Assembly: GCA_949296115.1 (NCBI GenBank) | Contig: CASFNR010000003.1 | Span: forward strand, 1-64,000 | Length of the DNA: 64,000 bases | Direction: 5' to 3' | Origin: an uncultured Eubacteriales bacterium | GTDB taxonomy: Bacteria > Bacillota > Clostridia > Oscillospirales > Oscillospiraceae | Shown: positions 16,032-23,584 of the stretch, one piece after another | Numbering within the stretch: position 1 is the first letter of the stretch | How the letters are laid out: the number at the start of each line of letters is the position of its first letter | Made by a program: the position numbers and the translations under genes | Notes under the pieces: generated by a model | Told to the model about the DNA's origin: nothing | Database searches by the model: none | What the model saw: only the letters and a program-made list of their open reading frames with translations

Positions 16032-17396
16032 TTGCTGCGGCGAAAGGCCTATCAAAAGCTTCTGGATTGGAAAAAGGATCGCAATCATAAAGCGCTTTGC
16101 GTTTTTGGCGCAAGACAGATTGGCAAGACAACGCTGATTCGGAAATTTGGAAAAGAGAACTACAGAAACTTTGTAGAGATCAATTTTGTTTCCGACACGG
16201 ATGCTGCCGGCATTTTTGCGGGCGACCTGGATGTCAACACCATCATCACAAATCTGACTGCCTATACCCGGCAGCCTATGGAGCCCGGGGAAACACTGAT
16301 TTTCTTTGACGAAGTCCAGGAATGCCCCAATGTGCGGACAGCCATCAAGTTCCTTGTAGAGGACGGACGATTTGACTATATCGAATCTGGCTCCCTGCTG
16401 GGGACGAAGTACAAAACCGTCAAATCCCTTCCCGTGGGCTTTGAAGAAATCTACCGTATGTATCCCATAGACTTCGAGGAATTCCTGTGGGCAAACGGCG
16501 TTCAGGACACGACCATTCAGTACCTGAAAACCTGTATGGATGCCAAAGCCCCGGTTCTGCCGGCGGTACACGAAACCATGACAAAGCTGTTTTACAGCTA
16601 TATCGTGGTCGGCGGTATGCCAGATGTGGTTCAGACATACGTGGATACCCACGATATTGGAAAAGTCATCGGGGTGCAGACATCGCTGTTGGAGTTGTAC
16701 AGGCAGGACATTGCCCGGTATGCGGAGGGAAGTGAAAAGGTCAAGATTCAGGCGATCTTCGATGCAATTCCGTCCCAACTAAATGACAAGAATCGGCGCT
16801 TTATGGTGAACTCCCTTGCGCCTACCGCCCGGCTCGCCAGGTATGAGGACAGCTTCCAGTGGCTCAGTGACGCAGGGGTGGCATTGCCATGCTACAATGT
16901 TACTGAGCCTCAAACACCGCTGAAGCTGAACGAAAAACACAACCTTTTTAAGCTCTTCCTGAACGATGTGGGACTGCTCTGTGCCGCCTGCATGGAAAAT
17001 GTGCAATTTGATTTGCTTAGCGGAAATCTGGATGTGAATCTGGGCAGCATCCTGGAAAACATTGTGGCACAGCAGCTGAAAGCAAACGGCTATGATCTGT
17101 TCTATTTCGACGCCAAAAAGTATGGAGAGGTGGATTTCGTTGTTTCCGGAGGTGTTCACACCCGGCTGATCGAAGTAAAATCCGGCAACGACTACAAAAA
17201 GCACAGCGCACTGGACAAAATCCGCGCAGTTAGTGAATGGTCATTCCGGGACAGTATTGTTCTGTGTAAAGGGAATCTGGAGCTTGCTGATGATGTGCTC
17301 TATCTTCCCTGGTATATGATGATCTTCGTCTGCCCCGATGCCCCGCCCCAGGGTCTCATCTATGAGGTGGATTTGTCGGCACTGAATGGCCTTTAA
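16032..17396 (+). CDS. AAA-type ATPase with DUF4143 (nuclease-like) domain
   Basis: The N-terminal AAA_14 domain shows Walker A GARQIGKTT (about residues 30-38), Walker B LIFFDEVQE and sensor-like ESGSLLG. The C-terminal DUF4143 region (about 195-440) ends in a restriction-like core GEVDFVVSGGVHTRLIEVKS. Family members are widespread in anaerobes, usually as solitary genes, and their cellular role is not settled. TTG 16032 is preferred because GAGGTGG precedes it by 6-7 bases; GTG 16023 is an alternative inside that site. Three regularly spaced repeats lie directly upstream and probably control it. Confidence 0.85.
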   Translation: MLRRKAYQKLLDWKKDRNHKALCVFGARQIGKTTLIRKFGKENYRNFVEINFVSDTDAAGIFAGDLDVNTIITNLTAYTRQPMEPGETLIFFDEVQECPNVRTAIKFLVEDGRFDYIESGSLLGTKYKTVKSLPVGFEEIYRMYPIDFEEFLWANGVQDTTIQYLKTCMDAKAPVLPAVHETMTKLFYSYIVVGGMPDVVQTYVDTHDIGKVIGVQTSLLELYRQDIARYAEGSEKVKIQAIFDAIPSQLNDKNRRFMVNSLAPTARLARYEDSFQWLSDAGVALPCYNVTEPQTPLKLNEKHNLFKLFLNDVGLLCAACMENVQFDLLSGNLDVNLGSILENIVAQQLKANGYDLFYFDAKKYGEVDFVVSGGVHTRLIEVKSGNDYKKHSALDKIRAVSEWSFRDSIVLCKGNLELADDVLYLPWYMMIFVCPDAPPQGLIYEVDLSALNGL

Positions 17397-17455
17397 TTTG
17401 CAAAATGTGAGCGAGACTATCAGAGCAACCAGTGAATACGTATAGAGGAGAGAAC

Positions 17456-17629
17456 ATGGGGCGTCTATCAACCAAGGAAAACAAAACGTTATTCCAGCTT
17501 ACGCAGAAAACCTGGTTGCTACATGATACCGATATGGGATGCCATAATCCACGAGGAAGCACTTCTTGCGCAGAGGGACTACAAAAACGCGGAATGGATG
17601 TAGCCTGTGAGGCATGCAACTACACATGA
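17456..17629 (+). pseudogene. Remnant of an XRE-type regulator gene
   Basis: The first 14-15 residues (MGRLSTKENKTLFQ) match the conserved N-terminus that I recall for a family of XRE regulators in clostridial elements (MGRLS..ENKT.YQ). After that the sequence loses the helix-turn-helix. The frame shifted by two bases gives a protein-like run IPIWDAIIHEEALLAQRDYK that ends in a stop. This suggests a broken gene or a junction. A promoterless fragment, not likely functional. Confidence 0.4.
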
Positions 17630-17710
17630 ACGAAGATGCAAACGTGGTAGGATAATAGCAAACCGAAGATACACCCCGAATACGAGTAAAAATGATAGAG
17701 AGGAACAAAT

Positions 17711-18064
17711 ATGGATATTCAACGGGCTAAAGAGTTACTCGCCGTTCTGTCGGGCGGAGTGAATCCTCTTACCGGCGAGGTTCTGCCGGAGGACGACAGC
17801 TGCAATCAGGTGGAGATTGTCCGGGCATTGAATACGGTTCTGCGGTATTTGGACAATCAGCCTAAAAAGTCAACCAAGCCATCACCCGATAACGCCGGAA
17901 AGCCCTGGACTGCGGAAGATGAAAAGGCTCTTTCCCGTATGTTCGATCAAGGCTGCACGGAAAAGGAGATTTGCAGCTACTTCAAGCGTTCGCCCGGAGC
18001 AATTGCGGCGAGACTTGTGAAGCTGGGTAAGATCAGCGAGCGAGATCAATTCAGAAGAAGCTAA
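17711..18064 (+). CDS. Hypothetical protein with C-terminal Myb/SANT-like HTH (117 aa)
   Basis: The N-terminal part (residues 1-55) holds the block AKELLAVLSGGVNPLTGEVL that recurs in small proteins of clostridial mobile elements. After a Pro/Lys linker, residues 68-110 form a tri-helical DNA-binding motif of SANT/Myb-like type (PWTAEDEKALSRMFDQGCTE). AGAGAGGAAC precedes ATG 17711. A rho-independent terminator follows at 18168. Function unknown, probably DNA binding. Confidence 0.6.
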   Translation: MDIQRAKELLAVLSGGVNPLTGEVLPEDDSCNQVEIVRALNTVLRYLDNQPKKSTKPSPDNAGKPWTAEDEKALSRMFDQGCTEKEICSYFKRSPGAIAARLVKLGKISERDQFRRS

Positions 18065-18167
18065 TGCCGCTCGTTGCCGACAAGACAGAAATAATGGTAT
18101 AAATCATTCTGCCAGACTGTTGCAAGCAGCTCCCAGACGACCCGCACGTCTTATGTACCAAAAATAT

Positions 18168-18210
18168 CCCATCACTTATGGCATTTATATACCGTAAGCG
18201 ATGGGATTTT
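18168..18210 (+). terminator. Rho-independent terminator
   Basis: CCCATCACTTATGG (18168-18181) pairs with CCGTAAGCGATGGG (18192-18205), one mismatch and one wobble, then TTTT. It ends the 17711 gene transcript. Confidence 0.65.
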
Positions 18211-18258
18211 CAATTTTGGAGCAATCTCAATCTTACGCAATTATTGATTTGCTATTAC

Positions 18259-18537
18259 TCATAACTGGTTATTTGCTTTTTCGATGACTTCCAAGCAGAA
18301 CACATTGATCACATCCACATCCGGGCAGCAGAAGCGGATCTCGCCGTTGCTGGAAGTGGGCGGTGTACCGCCGTAACGGAGGATGTCAATGTACGGGAAA
18401 GCCACATGCATGGCCATGGGACAAAGCTTGCCACGGTCGGTATCGTAGTCGAAGGTATCTCCGATCTTATGACCACGGTGGCATCCACACTTGCCGAGCC
18501 TGTCAACCAGGGTTATCTTGATTTTGGGTTTGCTCAT
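18259..18537 (-). CDS. TIGR04076 family small protein
   Basis: This 92-aa protein has the family pattern of conserved cysteines and short blocks: GKCGCHRGHKIGDTFDYD, LCPMAMHVAFPYIDILRYGG, FCCPDVDVINVF. The function of the family is not known; the spaced cysteines suggest metal or redox binding. ATG 18537 is the start conserved in the family; longer frames run into the neighbouring promoter. It is divergent from a Crp/Fnr regulator gene and shares a 74-base intergenic region containing a 17-bp site (18554-18570), so it is probably part of the same regulon. Confidence 0.8.
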   Translation of the reverse strand: MSKPKIKITLVDRLGKCGCHRGHKIGDTFDYDTDRGKLCPMAMHVAFPYIDILRYGGTPPTSSNGEIRFCCPDVDVINVFCLEVIEKANNQL

Positions 18538-18553
18538 GGTATCACTCCATAAA

Positions 18554-18570
18554 TGTGACAGTTGCAACAT
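18554..18570. promoter_or_regulatory. Putative Crp/Fnr-family operator, copy 1
   Basis: TGTGACAGTTGCAACAT, centred on the perfect palindrome GTTGCAAC, lies between the divergent TIGR04076 and Crp/Fnr genes. A -10 box TACAAT for the regulator gene is at 18585-18590. The same 17-mer with one change recurs at 19388. Confidence 0.6.
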
Positions 18571-18611
18571 AGCTTTCTTTGGTGTACAATAGGCGTAAGG
18601 AGGCGATGGAT

Positions 18612-19268
18612 ATGAAAGACATTCTGCTGCAGGTCGACTCTCCATTGTTCGATGGTGTGAATCTCGAAGACCGTAAAACCATGCTGGGCTGCATCGGATA
18701 TCACATTGGCACTTTCAAGAAAGGTGACATTGTCGCCTTCGAAGAAGAAAACATCAAGCATATCGGTATTATCATTTCCGGTGCCGTGGATATGGTCAAG
18801 GAAGATCTTTGGGGCAACAAGACCATGTTAGTGCGGATGCGCAAGGACGAATTGTTCGGTGAGACCTTCGCCTGCGGAAGTGACAACTTATCCGTCGTGA
18901 CTTTCCTGGTTTCCGAGGACGCACAAATTCTCTTTATGCCCTTCGACCGGGTGATGCACAGCTGCACTATGGCCTGCGTGTTCCACCATCGGCTCATTGA
19001 AAACATGGTTGCAATCATTGCCAACAAGAACCGGGATCTGATGCGAAAGGTGGAAGTGGTGTCCAAGCGTACCATCCGGGAAAAGCTGCTGGCATACCTT
19101 TCCATGCAGGCGCAGACACAGAATTCCCGCTACTTTGAGATCCCCCTTGGCAGAGTGAAGCTGGCGGAATACCTCTGCGTTGACCGGAGTGCTCTGACAA
19201 GAGAGCTTGTAAAAATGAAAGAGGATGGACTTATCGACTACGACAAGAACTGTTTCCGAATCCTATGA
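18612..19268 (+). CDS. Crp/Fnr family transcriptional regulator
   Basis: This 218-aa regulator has an N-terminal cyclic-nucleotide-binding-like beta barrel (about residues 20-120, GYHIGTFKKGDIVAFEEENI then FGETFACG) and a C-terminal winged helix (about 150-218, FEIPLGRVKLAEYLCVDRSA then LTRELVKMKEDGLI). There is no N-terminal Cys cluster as in oxygen-sensing Fnr, though Cys residues occur in the barrel. ATG 18612 is 8 bases after AAGGAGG; ATG 18606 is too close. It probably controls itself, the divergent TIGR04076 gene and the downstream asrA locus through the shared 17-bp site. Confidence 0.88.
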   Translation: MKDILLQVDSPLFDGVNLEDRKTMLGCIGYHIGTFKKGDIVAFEEENIKHIGIIISGAVDMVKEDLWGNKTMLVRMRKDELFGETFACGSDNLSVVTFLVSEDAQILFMPFDRVMHSCTMACVFHHRLIENMVAIIANKNRDLMRKVEVVSKRTIREKLLAYLSMQAQTQNSRYFEIPLGRVKLAEYLCVDRSALTRELVKMKEDGLIDYDKNCFRIL

Positions 19269-19274
19269 TGATAG

Positions 19275-19302
19275 CCTCGCTGCTGACCGCAGCGGGGTTT
19301 TT
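19275..19302 (+). terminator. Terminator of the Crp/Fnr gene
   Basis: CCTCGCTG, loop, CAGCGGGG followed by TTTTT, immediately after the stop codon. Confidence 0.65.
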
Positions 19303-19387
19303 CAATTCAATGCGATAATCGCTGTGCTGAATATCCACATGGAACACCTTTTTGAGGACACCTTTAATATGGAAAAATCCCGGTTGA

Positions 19388-19430
19388 TGTGATAGTTGCA
19401 ACATCAGCCGGGGTTTTCATTTCCTATAAT
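19388..19430 (+). promoter_or_regulatory. Putative Crp/Fnr operator copy 2 and promoter of asrA
   Basis: TGTGATAGTTGCAACAT (19388-19404) differs from the 18554 copy at one base. A TATAAT -10 box lies at 19425-19430, which puts the operator centre at about -38 from the expected start. That is close to the class II activator position, so activation by the upstream regulator is likely. Confidence 0.6.
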
Positions 19431-19479
19431 CGATACAGAACAACCGATACAAACCAACCAAAAATAGGAGGAATAAACT

Positions 19480-20523
19480 ATGGGATTCCATGTTAATGAA
19501 TCGCAATTCGACGCATGGCTCACCGAACAGCAGAAAACCTATGACATTTATGCACCAATGTGTTACGCAGGGGGCAACACCTTCTCCGATGTGGATTGCA
19601 TCCGCTACGGAAAGGTAAACAGCATTTCTAAAATCGTCTTTGATCAAAAGTCGGAATACTCCTTCAAGGAGGTTCTGACCCCCATTTCCCAGACCCTGTT
19701 CTTCTTTACGGAAGAGCAGTGCAAGGAAGCCGATCCCCCGAAGAAGGGTGCCATCATTTTCCTGCGCAGCTGTGATCTTCACGCACTGAAGCGGCTGGAC
19801 GATATGTATTTGCATAACGGCCCCGCCGACTATTACTACAAGCGCATCCGGGACAATATCAAGATCGTGCTGATCGGCTGCAAGCATTCCTTTGAAAGCT
19901 GCTTCTGTGTCAGCATGGGCACCAACATTTCTGAAAACTACGATATGAGTATCAATGTCGGTGACGGCACCTATGAACTGAACTGTAAGGATGCTGGATG
20001 GAACCAGTTCTTCTTAGATTTGGGCGCATCCCGCCATCTGGTGGTGCCGGATCAGGTGCATGAGAACAAAACCGTGGTGAAGATTCCGGTGAATCTCACC
20101 GCAGATGTGGCTCGTTCCTCTATGTGGGAGCAGTATAACAAGCGGTGCATCAACTGTGGCCGGTGCAATTTTGTCTGCCCCACCTGCACCTGCTTTACCA
20201 TGCAAGATCTTTACTACACGGAGAATGCCAAGGTTGGTGAACGGCGTCGCGTCTGGGCTTCCTGTATGGTGGATGGCTTCACCGATGTGGCAGGCGGCGG
20301 CAGCTACCGGAAGAAAAACGGCGAGCGGATGCGCTTCAAGGTGCTGCACAAGGTTCTCGATTACAAGCAGCGCAACGGCTACCATATGCCTACCATGCAG
20401 CCGTTCTTGGGTACAAGGATGATTCCATCCACAGATTCCTGTACAAAGCCCTGTTCGCCATCGGTATGGACGATTGGGGAATGGAGGAACTGCTGCCCAT
20501 CGTGCTGGAAGTTGGCGAAGTGA
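19480..20523 (+). pseudogene. asrA: Anaerobic sulfite reductase subunit A, truncated and fused out of frame to hcp
   Basis: Residues 1-303 match AsrA, the iron-sulfur subunit that feeds electrons to the AsrC sulfite reductase. Blocks: SCDLHALKRLDDMYLHNG, ESCFCVSMGTN, the first ferredoxin motif CINCGRCNFVCPTCTCFT, and GERRRVWASCMVDGF. The second 4Fe-4S motif expected after GYHM (CVGCGRC in AsrA) is missing: at about 20,386 the sequence changes to hcp, read in the wrong frame for 44 codons. No asrB or asrC follows. AGGAGG precedes the ATG and a Crp/Fnr-type site lies upstream. Sulfite reduction by this locus is therefore unlikely. Confidence 0.85.
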
Positions 20524-21563
20524 ACCTCAAGTGTATGGCACTGCTGGATAAGGCCAACACCGAAACCTTCGGTCATCCGGAACCCACTTCCGTCAGCCTG
20601 ACTGTAGAAAAAGGCCCCTTTATCGTCATCACCGGTCACGATCTTTACGATCTGAAGCTGCTGCTGGAGCAGACGGAGGGCAAGGGTATCAATATCTACA
20701 CCCACGGCGAAATGCTGCCTGCCCATGCCTATCCGGAGCTGAAAAAGTATCCCCATCTGAAGGGCAACTTCGGCACCGCATGGCAGAATCAGCAGAAGGA
20801 GTTTGCTGTCCTGGCTGCACCCATTCTGTTCACCACCAACTGCCTGATGCCTCCCAAGGATAGCTATGCTGACCGGGTGTTCACCACCGAAGTAGTTGGT
20901 TATCCCGGTATGCAGCACATCGGTCCGGACAAGGACTTTACCCCGATCATCGAAAAGGCTTTGGAGCTGGGTGGCTTCGATAAGGACACCACCTTCCCCG
21001 GTATCAATGGTGGAGAAACCGTTATGACCGGCTTTGCAAGAAATACGGTCATGAGCGTTGCCGGTACTGTGATCGATGCTGTGAAGGCAGGTGCCATCAA
21101 ACACTTCTTCCTGGTGGCTGGCTGCGACGGCGCACGTCCCGGCAGAAACTACTACACCGAGTTCGTCAAGCAGACTCCCAAGGATACTGTGGTGCTGACC
21201 CTGGCCTGCGGCAAGTACCGCTTTAATGACCTGGATCTGGGAACCATCGGCGGTCTGCCCCGTCTGCTGGATATCGGCCAGTGCAACGATGCCTACTCCG
21301 CCATTCAGATTGCTGTGGCTCTGGCAGAAGCCTTCGGCTGCGGGGTCAACGATCTGCCTCTGTCCATGGTACTTAGCTGGTACGAGCAGAAAGCCGTCTG
21401 TATCCTGCTGACCCTGCTGCATTTGGGCATCAAGAATATCCGTCTTGGCCCCACACTACCTGCTTTCGTTTCTCCCAATGTGCTGAACTTCCTAGTTGAG
21501 AAGTTTAATATTGCCCCCATCACTACTCCGGAAGAAGATCTGAAGGCTATTCTCGGTGAGTAA
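20385..21563 (+). pseudogene. hcp: Hybrid cluster protein (Hcp), N-terminal part missing
   Basis: Homology begins at YAYHAAVLGYKDD (from 20385) and runs to the normal C-terminus. The residues expected to bind the hybrid Fe-S-O cluster are all visible: the His of GHDL, Glu of THGEMLPAH, and cysteines in TTNCLMPP, AGCDGARPG, LTLACGKY, GQCND, plus Glu of SWYEQKA. The N-terminal cubane-cluster cysteines and about the first quarter to third of the protein are absent because the gene is joined to asrA out of frame. ATG 20466 has no ribosome site. Hcp normally reduces hydroxylamine or NO; this copy is probably inactive. Confidence 0.85.
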
Positions 21564-21574
21564 TTTACCCATAC

Positions 21575-21614
21575 AGCCAAAAATGCGTCCCAGGTGACTG
21601 GGACGCTTTTGGCT
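21575..21614. terminator. Bidirectional terminator
   Basis: AGCCAAAA..GCGTCCCAG, loop GTGA, CTGGGACGC.TTTTGGCT. It separates the hcp fragment (plus) from the 21613 gene (minus), with A/T runs on both sides inside the stem. Confidence 0.75.
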
Positions 21615-22257
21615 ACTCATATCGATTGGGACAATAGTGGATCAGAAGATCAATATCTCCGTCAGTTTTGAACTCACAGTCTACACCATAGTTTCCGGCA
21701 GCAAACCATGGGTGTGCGTTTAATAGTGGCTGAATTGTCCGATCCTCAAAGCTGATAACAGCATACTCAGCCGGGGGCTGGTCAGTAAACCACAGGTCAT
21801 TTATGGACTTGAGGCAGGTCTGGCAGAGTTTGCTCTGGATCATTTCCCGGTCAATGTCATACTGCACTCCGGTTATCTGAACACTTGCATAGGCATTGTC
21901 CGGGAAGCAATAGGCATGGGCATAGCGGTGTGCTTCCTTATCGCTCAGTCCTACGCTGGACATATAGCCAGCTGGTTCTTCGATCAGATTTCCGTAATCG
22001 TCATAGCGGTTGATCTCCAGATACAGCAGTTCAAATGTATTCAGATTGACAATGCCCACATTATCCTCGCCCCAATATGAGTAGCCATTATTCGTACCGC
22101 ATACAAAGCATTCTTCTTGCGTGATATTAGACACATAATCAATGTGTTCATATTCCTTTGGTGTCTGCTCCTGGGCAACACTGATCCTCGCTACAATAGT
22201 AATCACAATAAGCATAGCAAGCGCACCCGCGAGTGCCGATAAGATACACTTTTTCAC
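21613..22257 (-). CDS. Signal-anchored extracytoplasmic protein, unknown function
   Basis: GTG 22257 follows AGGAGGATTTGGA and overlaps the preceding stop (GTGA), giving a 214-aa protein. Residues 4-26 form a membrane anchor (CILSALAGALAMLIVITIVA). The outside part has paired cysteines (ECFVCGT and CQTCLKS) that may bind metal or form disulfides, and no recognised domain. It is co-translated with the upstream SLOG-type gene. Confidence 0.6.
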   Translation of the reverse strand: MKKCILSALAGALAMLIVITIVARISVAQEQTPKEYEHIDYVSNITQEECFVCGTNNGYSYWGEDNVGIVNLNTFELLYLEINRYDDYGNLIEEPAGYMSSVGLSDKEAHRYAHAYCFPDNAYASVQITGVQYDIDREMIQSKLCQTCLKSINDLWFTDQPPAEYAVISFEDRTIQPLLNAHPWFAAGNYGVDCEFKTDGDIDLLIHYCPNRYE

Positions 22258-22730
22258 TCCAAATCCTCCTTTGCGATGTTGATATGAAGGACACCCTGTT
22301 TTTTTGCATATTTCATGGTTTGCCATGCACCACCGCTTTCCCGCTGGATGCAGAATACTACCAAATCAGATCTGTCCACCATGGCCCGGTTTCTGGTCTG
22401 GTGGGCATTTTTGTAGTGGCTCCCGGCAGCGGCTTCGCACACTTCAATTTCATCGTAATAATCCCGGAAAGATTCTTCATTATCCCGGAACTCTGCGGTC
22501 AAATACGGCTGCACCCAGATGTGGGCGCTGTTATCGCTCCGGTACTCCCGCTTACATCGGCGTATGGCGGACGAAACAAGCTGGTCAAATTCTCCGTCTC
22601 GGCCCACAAGACATTCTACATACTCCTTGTTCCGTAGCAGCGTTTGTATAAGCTGTTCCAGTCTGCGCTCAATTTCCAGTGCATTCTCGATGCAGCGATG
22701 CCCAAAGAAGCTAACTGTATAAGTGTTCAT
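22254..22730 (-). CDS. SLOG-superfamily protein (DUF1273/YpsA-like)
   Basis: This 158-aa protein starts with the family signature YTVSFFGHR followed by a helix, and contains the region VDRSDLVVFCIQRESGGAWQ and KYAKKQGVLHINIAK. This is a Rossmann-like nucleotide-binding fold of the DprA/YpsA/LOG group. Such proteins are proposed to bind or process nucleotide-derived ligands; the substrate here is unknown. Its stop overlaps the start of the membrane-anchored gene at 22257, so they form a two-gene operon divergent from an XRE regulator. Confidence 0.75.
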   Translation of the reverse strand: MNTYTVSFFGHRCIENALEIERRLEQLIQTLLRNKEYVECLVGRDGEFDQLVSSAIRRCKREYRSDNSAHIWVQPYLTAEFRDNEESFRDYYDEIEVCEAAAGSHYKNAHQTRNRAMVDRSDLVVFCIQRESGGAWQTMKYAKKQGVLHINIAKEDLE

Positions 22731-22871
22731 CCATAGTCCCCCATCAAATATGTTCCGCCCGTCACCTTTCCTTATTATATATAATTATTTACTTTAAGTA
22801 AAGTTTTCGCTATTTTGTGTCAGTTATAATTTGTTCGGTTACTTGGTAGCATATTATTGGGAGGTGGAACT

Positions 22872-23102
22872 ATGCGAACTGAGTACGCCGAAAAGTATAT
22901 CACACTGGGCTTGAAGATTGCCTACTACCGCAAGAAGGCTGGTTATACACAAGAGGTCTTTGCAGAAAAGATCGGTAAAAGTGTCAACTTTATGTCGCAG
23001 GTGGAAGGTACAGGAACCGTGAGGGGTGTTTCTCTGGAAACACTGTTCAAAATCGCAGATGTTCTTGGGATTCCTCCCGCAAAGTTACTGGAAGATGATT
23101 AA
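22872..23102 (+). CDS. XRE family helix-turn-helix regulator (76 aa)
   Basis: A single compact HTH_3 domain spans residues about 10-66 (LGLKIAYYRKKAGYTQEVFA, then EKIGKSVNFMSQVEG and TLFKIADVLGIPPAKLL). ATG 22872 is preceded by GGGAGGTGG; the upstream GTG-type extension is not needed. It is divergent from the SLOG operon, which it may repress. A perfect hairpin terminator follows at 23109-23133. Confidence 0.8.
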   Translation: MRTEYAEKYITLGLKIAYYRKKAGYTQEVFAEKIGKSVNFMSQVEGTGTVRGVSLETLFKIADVLGIPPAKLLEDD

Positions 23103-23108
23103 ATGTTT

Positions 23109-23133
23109 AATGCGTCCCAAGTTGGGACGCATT
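23109..23133. terminator. Bidirectional terminator
   Basis: AATGCGTCCCAA and TTGGGACGCATT form a near-perfect palindrome between the XRE gene (plus) and the 23150 gene (minus). Confidence 0.7.
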
Positions 23134-23149
23134 AACTTTTCTGTGGTAG

Positions 23150-23440
23150 TTATTCTTTTGTGTGAATCCCCCTTTTCTTCGCCAGCTCGCTTGCTGCCTT
23201 GCGGCGGTCATCGGAGTAGGGTGCTGTCAACCGGATACTGATCCGGCTCTTGTCGATCTCGAATCGCAGACCACCTTGCCCATCATCATCGGTCTGCTTG
23301 CACAGCTCCGGGTATCTTTCTGCGAACTTCCTCATACGCTTCTTTAGGTTCGTATCGTGGGTGTAAACTTCCGCAAGGGGGTCTTTAGCGTTGTAGTACA
23401 GATCGGTTGTCTTCTGTTTTTTCGTAAGACCTGTTTTCAT
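23150..23440 (-). CDS. Conserved small protein of mobilizable elements (96 aa)
   Basis: ATG 23440 follows AGGAGGATTTCT. The sequence (MKTGLTKKQKTTDLYYNAKD, then LAEVYTHDTNLKKRMRKFAE and GGLRFEIDKSRISIRLTAPY) is one I recall as recurring in Tn1549-like and related elements, where it accompanies relaxase or replication genes. No function is established to my knowledge. It lies 144 bases downstream of the relaxase-tail fusion gene and is in the same orientation. Confidence 0.65.
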   Translation of the reverse strand: MKTGLTKKQKTTDLYYNAKDPLAEVYTHDTNLKKRMRKFAERYPELCKQTDDDGQGGLRFEIDKSRISIRLTAPYSDDRRKAASELAKKRGIHTKE

Positions 23441-23584
23441 AGAAATCCTCCTATTTTTCGTTATTTTTCCTCGGCTCTTGAGCCGGGAAAAAAGGTCTGT
23501 TTTCCGATGGGAAGCTTCCAAATGATGTCTGCATCGTTTGGAAACCTGCTATCGGGTTTTTTGCGTTTTTTCCGGGTCTTGACG

